From the NCBI GenBank assembly GCA_023474155.1, contig JAMCYJ010000050.1, positions 1 through 14,503 of the forward strand: a stretch of 14,503 nt of DNA. Reading direction: 5' to 3'. The notes beneath the pieces are model-generated. The model worked only from the letters and a program-made list of their open reading frames with translations, was not told the DNA's origin and searched no databases. Position numbers and translations under genes: made by a program. This stretch comes from Candidatus Martarchaeota archaeon. Its GTDB lineage: Archaea; Micrarchaeota; Micrarchaeia; Micrarchaeales; Micrarchaeaceae. Positions 1-7,170 of the stretch are shown here, piece by piece (position 1 is the stretch's first letter; each line of letters opens with the position of its first letter).

Positions 1-117
1 CTTGGGTCAAATGCGTGTAACTCGCATCTATTTTTCAGTATTATAATGCATCCCATTCATTGATTTTATGTAAAATAAAATCAAACAATTAAAAATAAAA
101 ACTCTAAAACTTTATTC

Positions 118-558
118 TTATTTAACTAGTTTTTCTATTGCTTCTATAACAATGCCTGCATTTACTATTGCTTCCGCAGCATCAACTTTTTCAGCAATAT
201 TCTCTATTCCATAAGCAGTATCGTGCCTAAGTTCCCTGTAGCTGTCTATTATATGTATTATGCTTGCTTTCAGTAATCCTTTTTTTACATAAATTTCGTC
301 TATATATCTTGCTATGCAGTAGTGGCTCCTTTCTCTGTATCCGTCTTTTATCAATATTGCCCTGGCAGCATGAAACATTGCCTCGTAAGCAGCCAGGAGG
401 CACGTACTATATATTCCGGCTTTCAGCGCGCCATTTGCTTCTATTAACCATGCTCTTGCTTTCACAATGCTCCTCTCTGCCGCCTGCCTTGATTCTGGCA
501 TCTTCTTTAGCAGCCCTTTTTCTATACACTCTCCTAGTTCACTCAATTCTTTCACCAA
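118..558 (-). CDS. HEPN-domain protein, toxin partner of an MNT/HEPN module
   Basis: A 146-residue, mostly alpha-helical protein of the HEPN superfamily. In characterised HEPN/MNT modules the HEPN protein is an RNase toxin that the nucleotidyltransferase partner silences by AMPylation. Seen here: the helix with A-A-Y-E-A-M-F-H-A-A-R at about 56-66, typical of HEPN proteins, and the conserved late motif Y-R-E-L-R-H-D-T-A-Y at 107-116. The Arg-to-His spacing is R108-x3-H112, shorter than the RX4-6H of proven RNases, so catalysis is uncertain; Y116 could be the modified tyrosine. The ATG at 558 lies inside the end of the upstream nucleotidyltransferase gene (20-bp overlap), indicating translational coupling in one operon. 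Family assignment is confident; toxin activity is inferred from context. Confidence 0.85.
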   Translation of the reverse strand: MVKELSELGECIEKGLLKKMPESRQAAERSIVKARAWLIEANGALKAGIYSTCLLAAYEAMFHAARAILIKDGYRERSHYCIARYIDEIYVKKGLLKASIIHIIDSYRELRHDTAYGIENIAEKVDAAEAIVNAGIVIEAIEKLVK

Positions 559-1078
559 ATAGTATTAAAGACCCAAAAACCAAAGAATAATAAAAATTTG
601 GGCTTTCTATTTTCATTTTTTCAAGCTTGACTTTATTTATTGTAATTATTTGCACCTGCCTATTTAGCATTTTACTTATTTTTTTAGCAAGCATAGACAC
701 CTCCAGCATGCTTAAATCTGTTTTTGGTTTTATCCAAAGATCAATATCGCTAATGCTTCTATCTGTTCCGGCAGCGGCAGATCCGTATAAGCCGGCTGCC
801 GCAGCATATTTCATTACGGCTTTAAGAGCGCCGCTATGAATAATTTGAGATACTATAAAAATAACTTTCAGCTGGCGCGCCAGCGGATTATGCAGATTAA
901 CTTTTTTATTTTTAACTATATCTGCGACTTCCAAATCATGAACTGCAAGGCTTACTGTGCCTTTGTTGACTTTAAGCGCTTTTGCCACTTCTATAATTTT
1001 TATATGCGAATCCGGATGCGCCAGCACATAAGCAGTTATTAGATCGGTCTTGTTTTTTGGAAATATTTTGACATGCAT
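539..1078 (-). CDS. Winged-helix/minimal nucleotidyltransferase, antitoxin partner of HEPN
   Basis: A 179-residue protein with an N-terminal helix-turn-helix (about 23-56, including K-V-N-K-G-T-V-S) fused to a pol-beta type minimal nucleotidyltransferase domain. The signature is complete: G99-S100, ten residues, then D111-I-D113, fitting GSX10DXD with two metal-binding aspartates. In MNT/HEPN pairs this enzyme transfers AMP to the HEPN toxin. The HTH suggests DNA binding and possible autoregulation, which would fit first place in the operon, but no operator was identified. A TATA-like element at 1101-1112 lies about 28 bp upstream of the ATG, so the transcript may be nearly leaderless. The 3' end overlaps the HEPN gene. 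Confidence 0.88.
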   Translation of the reverse strand: MHVKIFPKNKTDLITAYVLAHPDSHIKIIEVAKALKVNKGTVSLAVHDLEVADIVKNKKVNLHNPLARQLKVIFIVSQIIHSGALKAVMKYAAAAGLYGSAAAGTDRSISDIDLWIKPKTDLSMLEVSMLAKKISKMLNRQVQIITINKVKLEKMKIESPNFYYSLVFGSLILFGERIE

Positions 1079-1100
1079 ATTGTAATTTTACATGTTTAAT

Positions 1101-1112
1101 ATATTTAAATAT
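1101..1112 (-). promoter_or_regulatory. Probable TATA box of the MNT/HEPN operon
   Basis: An A/T palindrome (ATATTTAAATAT) centred about 28 bp before the nucleotidyltransferase ATG, the usual archaeal spacing for a leaderless or nearly leaderless transcript. The whole region is AT-rich, so the call rests on position. Confidence 0.45.
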
Positions 1113-1251
1113 TTTGTTTAATAAAAATAAATATAATGTTGAATATTAATAAATAATTAGGGAATGCCGATGCCGCCGGCCAGTCCATCAAAAACATTAA
1201 TTATTTTTAGAGGTTTGCAGACTGAAGAGGTATTATTTATTTTTAAACCCG

Positions 1252-1349
1252 TTTAGCAAGCATGCTGTCTACAGCATAAAAGGCAACGACAATAAAACTT
1301 ATTATGCAAATGTAGATTTAGCAAGCATGCTGTCTACAGCATAAAAGGC
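1252..1349. CRISPR. Minimal CRISPR-like unit: two identical 33-bp repeats around a 32-bp spacer
   Basis: Positions 1252-1284 and 1317-1349 are identical over 33 bases and separated by an unrelated 32 bases (1285-1316). Each repeat contains a perfect 7-bp inverted repeat around CT (ATGCTGT-CT-ACAGCAT), so a transcript would form a hairpin. Repeat length, spacer length and dyad symmetry all fit a CRISPR array of one spacer. There is no third copy on either side, and the 32 bases after the second repeat do not resemble the spacer, so this is not a 65-bp tandem duplication. No cas gene lies in the window. It could instead be a duplicated operator or a dispersed palindromic repeat. Confidence 0.38.
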
Positions 1350-1383
1350 GTTCAGGGCATAGGCTCCGCAAGACGGCCGTCCG

Positions 1384-2475
1384 TCACTTAAAAAGATAGA
1401 TAAATTCTATGAGCACTTCTATGAGTATGAGGAGTATTATTATATATTCGAGAAAATCCTCGTGCATCAACGCGATCATGTCATCCACTAGCATCCTTTC
1501 ATTGCTTATGGCGTCTATGTCCTTCTCAAGCGCCGCCTCTATATTAGACAGCTTGAATACGTCATAGAAAAGGCCGTAAACCCTTGAGAGATACCATTCG
1601 CCGTATCCATATGCGGTGTCCTCTACATTGTTGAGTATCATCCTTGATGCTTCGTACGATCTCGCAAGGGACTCGCTTAGCCTTCCGAGCTTTCTGCCCT
1701 TCAGCAGGGACATCCTGTCTTTGCTTAATTTTTCTAAAGCCTTATTCGCATTTTTGAGTTTTTCAACGAGCAGCCTGTGCTGGATTCTTGTTTCAAGCAG
1801 TTCGACGTTCGCGATCTCCGCCATGAGCAGCTCGTGCTCAAACACATAGCCTTTGTCTATTATTATGGCGCTTTCCCAGCCTACAAAAAATATGCTTGAG
1901 GTATCGTATGTTATGTTCTTCCTCAACACTGATTCCACATAGCCTTTCTCCAGCGTTGATGTCTTATCCTCGTCTATAAGAAGCCCCGCTATCAGCTTTT
2001 TTGAATCGCGCAGCACGGCATGCTTGTCTGCGTCTATGTAGTAGAATCTATACCTTTCGCTGAGAGTGCTTTCCTTTACTTGCGCTATCTTCCCCAACGC
2101 GGCGATGACCTTCCGTTTCGCCCTTGCCGCGGCTGCGTTTACGAACTCGTTGAGCCTTTTGCTGAACGTCAGCTTTGCAAGCTGCTCATAGCTCCCTGAA
2201 AATGAGTACCTTATTCTTACCGAGAACGCGCCGAATACGTAAAGCGAAACCTGAACCTTTAACAGGTATCTGATGCCGTCAATGAATACTGATTCGTCCC
2301 TTAGATTGAAGATTAATGGGATATTGAATGTGGATATCTCCTCCGGCCCCGGCTTCTGGTATTCGTACTTTGAAAAATCCTCCTGGTTCTTTAAAATTCC
2401 GTTGAGCTGCTCGGTCTCGAATGTAGAGCCCGTGTCGTACATGAACAAGAATACAATCTCGCTGTTCACAGGCAT
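1384..2475 (-). CDS. Conserved uncharacterised protein with C-terminal coiled coil and membrane anchor
   Basis: About 363 residues from the ATG at 2475; an in-frame GTG nine bases earlier (2484) is an alternative start. The pattern resembles, from memory, an unnamed family in bacteria and archaea with landmarks in this order: F-M-Y-D-T-G near the N terminus, a V-F-G-A-F-S-V strand at about 80-86, V-G-W-E-S-A-I-I at about 198-205, and A-N-V-E-L-L-E-T-R at about 222-230. A long charged coiled coil follows, then a final hydrophobic helix (about 344-361, rich in I/L). That C-terminal layout also recalls RMD1/DUF155 proteins, but that link is tentative. The product is probably anchored by its C terminus with the bulk in the cytoplasm. 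No catalytic motif is visible. An IS605-type right-end relic lies immediately upstream, so the promoter may have been altered by insertion. Confidence 0.8.
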   Translation of the reverse strand: MPVNSEIVFLFMYDTGSTFETEQLNGILKNQEDFSKYEYQKPGPEEISTFNIPLIFNLRDESVFIDGIRYLLKVQVSLYVFGAFSVRIRYSFSGSYEQLAKLTFSKRLNEFVNAAAARAKRKVIAALGKIAQVKESTLSERYRFYYIDADKHAVLRDSKKLIAGLLIDEDKTSTLEKGYVESVLRKNITYDTSSIFFVGWESAIIIDKGYVFEHELLMAEIANVELLETRIQHRLLVEKLKNANKALEKLSKDRMSLLKGRKLGRLSESLARSYEASRMILNNVEDTAYGYGEWYLSRVYGLFYDVFKLSNIEAALEKDIDAISNERMLVDDMIALMHEDFLEYIIILLILIEVLIEFIYLFK

Positions 2476-2505
2476 ATGGTTCACGACATAATAAGTGGTA
2501 TTTTC

Positions 2506-2550
2506 CCACTGCTAAAGCGCGCGGGCTTCTTCTGCATCGAAACGGGGTAT
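2506..2550 (-). mobile_element. IS200/IS605-family right-end relic with last codons of tnpB
   Basis: The imperfect hairpin at 2506-2526 (CCCACTGCTAAAGCGCGCGGG) is the GC-rich stem around TAAA found at the right end of IS605/IS1341-type elements. On the minus strand the same bases read as the end of a TnpB protein, P-R-F-D-A-E-E-A-R-A-L then TAG, nearly identical to the relic at 11583-11762. No transposase coding is left upstream, so this is a solo end or a heavily deleted copy. Its stop codon (2512-2514) is in frame with the downstream gene, which is probably chance. Confidence 0.6.
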
Positions 2551-2619
2551 AGTAGAGTCGCAACGGCAAAACAGACTTTTTAACAGGGCTTTTTCAAATG
2601 AGGGATTGCTCACGGCTGC

Positions 2620-4473
2620 TCAGGATGCGGTCACATTCGCTGTTGCGCTTGCGCCTTCCTCCCCTATGACATTAATTACATAGGTTTGGTTTTCCAACAG
2701 CGCGATAGTCAGCGGACTGCGGCCTATGCTTATTTTGGAATCGAACGTGAAGGTGTACGATGCCCCTGATGCCAGCGTATAGCCTGTTGCGGCCCAGCGC
2801 GAATAATTGCTGTATTCTGATTCGTTCATCGCGAATTCAGGCCTGCGGGATTCGGACGCATTTGCGATATGCGCAAGGCGCTGCGAACCTGACAGATTTT
2901 CATGCGCGAATGCGTTTGCGGATGCAGTTGCATTTTCGATTGCATTCGCAGAAACCAATGAGCTTGAGGCGTTTTCAGAGCTGTTCTGCCGCGGCGCTGA
3001 AGAGTTCAAAGATACATTCAGCGTTGCATTAAGCGCCGCGTTTGCTGATGCCTGCGCAGTTTCTGCCTGCGGTCCTGGCGAGGATGCAAACCCTGACTGC
3101 CTTGAAAACGGCAGCGAAAGGGATCCATTACTCAAAATAATGAAATTAAGGACATTATGGTACTGCCTGCTGAACATGCTTGCATTGCTGATTGCGCTGC
3201 GCATCCTAGACATATTGAAGTCGCGCATGTCCCCGATTATGGAAAGATTCGTGTTGTTTGAAAGTATGTCCATTACGCGCCCCTTCTCGGAATTGTTGGC
3301 GTTCGAAAGGTATTGCTGCATTTTGGACGTCATGTTCGAGATGTTCCAGTCCTTGTTTTTCTGCAGGTACTGCACTATGCTCGAAACCTTCTCTATGTTG
3401 CTTTGGTTTATGTTGTTTATCACATGAGAGCTTATCAGCGACCTTACAGAATCCTCGATGCCTGGGCCCATCTTTATTCCTGACGCATTCAACACCTTTG
3501 AAAGGTTGCCGAGCACCTGCCCTGAAATGTTATTGAAACTAGAAGTAATGTTTATGTTCGGCAGGGAATTTGCATCGAATTTAACATTGTTTATCCCTTT
3601 TGAAGAGCTGTTCCGAGCCCCTGCTCCCTGCTGGAAAGGCGCGCCGTTTGCAGGGATCCTTACCCCTGCCGAAGGGTTCGCGAGCAGCTGCATGTACCCT
3701 TTCACAAACACGTTCTTCAGCACAACAGAGCTGTTTCCAGTATTTTTCACTGTAACCGAAATGTCTGCCGTATTATTGCCGCCTACTGAAATGGCAGCGC
3801 CTGTTATCGAAATATTCTGCCTGCTCCTTGCAAGCTCCTGCCTTGCCGAACTCGGCATCGCCTGCCTCCTGCCGACATGCGCGACCTGCACGTCCGCATA
3901 TGAATAATTCTTTACAACGACAGCCCTTGCAGACGGAACCAAAACGAATATTGTCTGATTTTGGGCGTATATCTGGATTACAGACGAGACAAGGTCTATC
4001 ATCGAAAGGTTATAACTTGAATTGAGATTCTTGTTGAACCTTACCATTATTTTATTTCCAGGAACAGTCACATTGTAGGTCTTGTTAGAGATTGTTATTT
4101 TTGCGCCCGACACATTCAGCTTTATCATATCAAAGCTCTGGTTTTTCTTGAACTTTGCAATGCCGATGGTCTGGCTGAGGTTGGTCATGTTCATTAGGTT
4201 TACGCTTCCGCTGTAGTTCAGGGATACGAAACCCGTGTTGTTCGCTGCGCCCGCCTCATGCAGTTCGATATTCGAATAGTTTAAAATTAGAGACTGCGTT
4301 CCGTTCGGAAATTGGGGAGGATCAGTAAGCTGTATCACAGAAGTGGCATATGTCGCATTCACCTTCGGGAATGCTGATGGGACATGGGGTGTTGAAGTCA
4401 AAAATCTTGACAAAGTATATATCAAGCCCACCAACACCAGTATAGCGAGAACATAATAAATTGCTTTATTCAT
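2620..4473 (-). CDS. Large Asn/Ser-rich surface protein with an N-terminal membrane anchor and DUF4382-like domain
   Basis: 617 residues. One hydrophobic segment (about 5-22) begins four residues after the start (M-N-K-A), and the rest looks extracellular. Residues 43-190 resemble DUF4382: V-I-Q-L-T-D-P-P, then N-I-E-L-H, a Gly/Asn turn with F-V-S-L, and later a K-I-M-V-R-F strand. Residues 219-265 look like a CARDB/Ig-type beta domain (V-T-V-K-N-T-G-N). The middle (about 300-445) is polar and helical, and about 470-540 is low-complexity Ala/Asn/Ser. I count 43 N-x-S/T sequons, pointing to heavy N-glycosylation. The start is supported by a Shine-Dalgarno AAAGGAG (4482-4488) 8 bases before the ATG and a TATA box further up. 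An A24 peptidase gene lies directly upstream; K-A followed by a hydrophobic stretch is prepilin-like but does not fit the strict class III consensus. Role as adhesin or envelope glycoprotein is inferred. Confidence 0.85.
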   Translation of the reverse strand: MNKAIYYVLAILVLVGLIYTLSRFLTSTPHVPSAFPKVNATYATSVIQLTDPPQFPNGTQSLILNYSNIELHEAGAANNTGFVSLNYSGSVNLMNMTNLSQTIGIAKFKKNQSFDMIKLNVSGAKITISNKTYNVTVPGNKIMVRFNKNLNSSYNLSMIDLVSSVIQIYAQNQTIFVLVPSARAVVVKNYSYADVQVAHVGRRQAMPSSARQELARSRQNISITGAAISVGGNNTADISVTVKNTGNSSVVLKNVFVKGYMQLLANPSAGVRIPANGAPFQQGAGARNSSSKGINNVKFDANSLPNINITSSFNNISGQVLGNLSKVLNASGIKMGPGIEDSVRSLISSHVINNINQSNIEKVSSIVQYLQKNKDWNISNMTSKMQQYLSNANNSEKGRVMDILSNNTNLSIIGDMRDFNMSRMRSAISNASMFSRQYHNVLNFIILSNGSLSLPFSRQSGFASSPGPQAETAQASANAALNATLNVSLNSSAPRQNSSENASSSLVSANAIENATASANAFAHENLSGSQRLAHIANASESRRPEFAMNESEYSNYSRWAATGYTLASGASYTFTFDSKISIGRSPLTIALLENQTYVINVIGEEGASATANVTAS

Positions 4474-4481
4474 AAAACCAA

Positions 4482-4488
4482 CTCCTTT
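4482..4488 (-). promoter_or_regulatory. Shine-Dalgarno of the surface-protein gene
   Basis: AAAGGAG on the minus strand, 8 bases before the ATG at 4473. Strong SD sites are uncommon in this window, so this one fixes the start and suggests efficient translation. Confidence 0.7.
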
Positions 4489-4519
4489 CGAATATTATAA
4501 ATAGGATGAGCTGATTAAT

Positions 4520-4528
4520 TATATAAAG
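4520..4528 (-). promoter_or_regulatory. TATA box of the surface-protein gene
   Basis: TTTATATAA on the minus strand, about 50 bp before the ATG. Initiation about 25 bp downstream would give a leader of about 25 nt containing the SD at 4482-4488. The gene can therefore be expressed separately from the peptidase gene, whose stop lies about 120 bp upstream of this box. Confidence 0.6.
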
Positions 4529-4648
4529 TTATCTATTTATTGTTTCCGCGCCTGAACATGTCGCAAAAATAAGTTATATTATTTCCTCATATGCGTAACG
4601 GCCATGCGCTATGCGCAGGGTATTATACGCGCCGCCCAGAGAGAGGAG

Positions 4649-5530
4649 TCAGAGCCCGGGGATTACCAAAAACAGGATGTTTCCGAATAGAACAGCCGCG
4701 ACGAGGCCTATAAATATCATTGCTGCAAACGGGATCGGCGCCTTGTATATCGGTAGTTTTTCATTGAAGCGTTTTTGCTTCATCTCCTTTATAAGCGCCG
4801 GCGTAATCAACCTGCCGAAATGCTTCAGCTTTTTTCTAAGCTTAGTCACTTCTTGCTGGCTAAGCAGGTTCATTGCTATCAGTTCGTCTTCCTCAAATTT
4901 TCCTACGCCGACATATTCGACCATGGAATCGGTTATAGCCCTTTCAAACAGAAGCATTATTATTGAGAATACTGCAAAAACAGAGATTACTTCAATGCCC
5001 TGATAAAACATGCCGAATGAGAAAGCCAGAAAAACTATGAATGCAGAGTACATCGCAGCGATCATGGCCGCCTTTAATGCTGTTTTGCCTGTCACTGATT
5101 TTAAAATAGGCTTTCTGGATTTTATCTTGTACTTTGTCAGATAAAAAACAGGTATCAAGATTATCGCGGCGAATCCTGCATTAAGCATCACTGAAACAGC
5201 AAAAGGAATGCTGAATTGGGTTATGCTGTATAGCACTGGCTTGTTGAAAAAAGGGAAAATTAAGGATAGAGTTGCCAACTCTGTAATGTCGCCGAACCCG
5301 ATAAGGCCTATCCTGTAAATCAGGTACCCTAAGGAGATTACTGCGACTGCCACCAATGCGCTCATTATGATTATGCTTGCATTCAGATAAAGAACAGTCA
5401 ATGCCGCGGAATACGCCAAAAGCAGGTATACCGCTGAGGACGGTATGTTGCGCTTATTGAACATGTCAAACAGCATATAAATAACGCCGACCGCAAGCAG
5501 ACTGGCAATCCTAACAAAAAACAATTCCAT
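4649..5530 (-). CDS. A24-family prepilin/preflagellin peptidase
   Basis: A polytopic membrane aspartic protease (about 293 residues) that cleaves class III signal peptides of archaeal pilins and archaellins. Both catalytic aspartates are visible: D22 in F-D-M-F-N-K-R-N-I-P after the first membrane helix, and D81 in G-F-G-D, followed by a hydrophobic helix containing F-P. Several further membrane segments follow, then a charged cytoplasmic stretch (about 205-262) and a final helix with I-P-F-A, as in the longer archaeal members. The ATG at 5530 is preferred; a TTG sits one codon upstream (5533). The channel gene ends at 5539, 8 bp before this ATG, so the two are probably co-transcribed. The next gene downstream encodes the large surface protein, a possible substrate or assembly partner, though no classical small pilin lies in the window. 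Confidence 0.85.
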   Translation of the reverse strand: MELFFVRIASLLAVGVIYMLFDMFNKRNIPSSAVYLLLAYSAALTVLYLNASIIIMSALVAVAVISLGYLIYRIGLIGFGDITELATLSLIFPFFNKPVLYSITQFSIPFAVSVMLNAGFAAIILIPVFYLTKYKIKSRKPILKSVTGKTALKAAMIAAMYSAFIVFLAFSFGMFYQGIEVISVFAVFSIIMLLFERAITDSMVEYVGVGKFEEDELIAMNLLSQQEVTKLRKKLKHFGRLITPALIKEMKQKRFNEKLPIYKAPIPFAAMIFIGLVAAVLFGNILFLVIPGL

Positions 5531-5538
5531 CAAATCAA

Positions 5539-6273
5539 CTACAGATACTTGTCTATTTGGTTTGCAGTCAATGCCGCGGGATTTATAACCTCTATATTCA
5601 TCCCGAGATTTATAAGATGCGATTCGACTTCTGTATCGGGCGCGATCACTATGATCTTTGATTTAGGGGACAGGGATTTTATTATCAGGACAGTGTATAT
5701 TATCTTTGATCCCTCCTTGAAATCCACAACCGTGAGCTTTGAATTCCTAAAATTGAATTTTGACAGGTCCGCCTTCGAAGTTTCATCTGCCACAAAGGTC
5801 TTCAAACCCTGCTTATTCAGCCTGTCGGCCTTTGCCTTGTCAGAGGTTATCAAAAAGTATTTCCTGCCCTGGCGCTTCAGGATTTCAGCCAACGCGATGT
5901 TTGTAAAATCAGTTCCTATAAGGATAGCCTCTGCCTTTGAAAGCTTTGATTCCAGATAGGAAATTTCCCCTGATAATTTTTTGATTCTCGAATTCATAAT
6001 CTCACTGGACAACAGCGTCACTGCTGTAAGGAATATGCTTAAGCCAACTATGATAAGTATTATTACAAATACCTTTGCAGCAGAGCTGATTGGGACAATG
6101 TCTCCATAGCCTACAGTTGAAAGCGTGACTACTGTAAAGTAAAGCGAAGATAGAAGAGACGTTTTTGTGTTAAATCCGTTATTATGGCTGAAGTAATATG
6201 TCCCGAATGTGCCGAATATGATAACTGAGGATATAGATGCGATATATACTAAAACAAGAAAAGGCACCCTCAT
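5539..6273 (-). CDS. Two-transmembrane K+ channel with C-terminal RCK/TrkA-N-like domain
   Basis: Two membrane helices flank a pore loop carrying the potassium selectivity filter T-V-G-Y-G-D (about 53-58), followed by an intracellular domain with RCK alternating beta/alpha pattern, the architecture of MthK-type channels. The first RCK strand reads A-I-L-I-G-T-D-F-T-N, so the G-x-G-x-x-G nucleotide-binding motif is degenerate and NAD-type ligand binding is doubtful. The domain ends after about 140 residues with no visible TrkA-C half. Start choice: ATG at 6273, because GGTGG (6279-6283) lies five bases before it; an in-frame ATG at 6285 would add four residues. Lies upstream of, and probably in an operon with, the A24 peptidase. 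Confidence 0.9.
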   Translation of the reverse strand: MRVPFLVLVYIASISSVIIFGTFGTYYFSHNNGFNTKTSLLSSLYFTVVTLSTVGYGDIVPISSAAKVFVIILIIVGLSIFLTAVTLLSSEIMNSRIKKLSGEISYLESKLSKAEAILIGTDFTNIALAEILKRQGRKYFLITSDKAKADRLNKQGLKTFVADETSKADLSKFNFRNSKLTVVDFKEGSKIIYTVLIIKSLSPKSKIIVIAPDTEVESHLINLGMNIEVINPAALTANQIDKYL

Positions 6274-6285
6274 TAATACCACCAT

Positions 6286-6460
6286 GGATTTACTGCATTT
6301 ATCGGCATCCTTTCCTATCTGAATGATAGAAGTTTTGTGCCGTTCATTTTTTGATATTCAATAATTCAATTATTTAATATTGATAAAATTTGATTTATTA
6401 TAAAAATATATATTTCTTATTGCTGCAATTATTAAATAAAGATATTGTTATTTGGATGTT
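6286..6460. promoter_or_regulatory. Divergent intergenic region between channel and GGDEF genes
   Basis: About 175 bp, very AT-rich, no credible gene. A run rich in TATA (6398-6412) lies about 50-60 bp before the GGDEF ATG at 6461 and is the best promoter candidate for it. No equally clear TATA was found for the channel gene on the other strand. Confidence 0.4.
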
Positions 6461-7147
6461 ATGGATAATGAAAGTCATGGCATGCATAAGGGTAAAAAAG
6501 AAGGGCATGAGAAATACAATTACTATTTATTAAATTCAAAAATCATTATCCTTAAAAAAAGGGTTAGCGAGTGTAAAAAAGAGATCATGTCGTTAAAGGC
6601 AAAAAATAAAAAACTTGATAAGTTGGCGATGATTGATCCGCTTACAAAAATAGGCAACAGAAACCTGCTCAGATTTGAAATGAGAAAACAGTTCGAAAAC
6701 GCAATGAGGGAAAACAGCGACTTCGGCCTGCTCCTGATCGACATCGACAACCTTAAAGTCATAAATGACGTGAAGGGCCATAATGAGGGGGACAGAATTA
6801 TAAAGAATACCGCGGGCGTAATCAAAAAAAATACCAGAAACATAGACACGGTATGCAGGATAGGCGGCGACGAATTCGTTGTTATTACAGCAAACAGCGG
6901 TCTTGATAAGGTGGGGACAATCGAGCTTAAGCTTAAAGAGGCTTTCAAAAAAGAGGGCATCGACGTAAGCATGGGCTTCTCGAGCTTAAAGGAAAACAGA
7001 GAGAATGTTTCGGACAAAGAGAATGTTAAAAACAGCGCGCAAATGCAAAGGCTGTTCAGGAAATATTATTTTAAGCTGTACGTAAACGCAGATAAAAGAA
7101 TGTATTCTGAAAAAAAATCAAAGCGCGTATTCGGCGCCAGCACTTAG
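6461..7147 (+). CDS. GGDEF-domain diguanylate cyclase
   Basis: About 228 residues: a charged N-terminal segment with a probable coiled coil (about 20-55), then one GGDEF domain. All hallmarks are present (numbered from the ATG at 6461): D-P-L-T near 59-62, the metal-binding strand I-D-I-D-N-L-K near 93-99, G-H-N-E-G-D near 106-111, the active-site G-G-D-E-F near 135-139, and A-D-K-R-M-Y near the end. An R-N-I-D sits exactly five residues before GGDEF, matching the RxxD inhibitory I-site that binds c-di-GMP. The family condenses two GTP to c-di-GMP. No sensor, receiver or membrane domain is attached; activation would rely on coiled-coil dimerisation. A TTG at 6452 is an alternative start. GGDEF proteins are widespread in bacteria and sparse in archaea, so transfer is possible. 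No EAL, HD-GYP or PilZ gene lies nearby. Confidence 0.92.
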   Translation: MDNESHGMHKGKKEGHEKYNYYLLNSKIIILKKRVSECKKEIMSLKAKNKKLDKLAMIDPLTKIGNRNLLRFEMRKQFENAMRENSDFGLLLIDIDNLKVINDVKGHNEGDRIIKNTAGVIKKNTRNIDTVCRIGGDEFVVITANSGLDKVGTIELKLKEAFKKEGIDVSMGFSSLKENRENVSDKENVKNSAQMQRLFRKYYFKLYVNADKRMYSEKKSKRVFGAST

Positions 7148-7170
7148 CAGATTGCGCCTGCAACAGGAAA

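Noticed and set aside
62..82. Hairpin GATTTTAT/ATAAAATC downstream of the HEPN gene as a terminator
   Set aside because: Only A/T-rich pairs, no following T-run on the minus strand; chance in such AT-rich DNA is likely.
118..1349. Toxin-antitoxin pair plus CRISPR-like unit as a Cas-linked defence island
   Set aside because: No cas gene, adaptation gene or other defence gene is present, so linkage is proximity only.
1252..1381. 65-bp tandem duplication instead of a CRISPR-like unit
   Set aside because: Only the 33-bp parts match; the 32 bases following each copy are unrelated.
2279..2569. 96-codon minus-strand frame overlapping the start of the 363-residue protein
   Set aside because: It is an out-of-frame reading across the IS right end and the N terminus of a conserved gene.
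2807..3427. 206-codon open frame on the plus strand inside the surface-protein gene
   Set aside because: It is antisense to a gene with a strong SD, TATA box and coherent domains. Its Cys/Phe/Ala-rich translation is what the reverse of Asn/Ser/Ala codons gives.
4600..4648. GC-rich stretch with small inverted repeats after the peptidase gene, considered as a tRNA or sRNA
   Set aside because: No T-loop consensus and no cloverleaf could be drawn on either strand.
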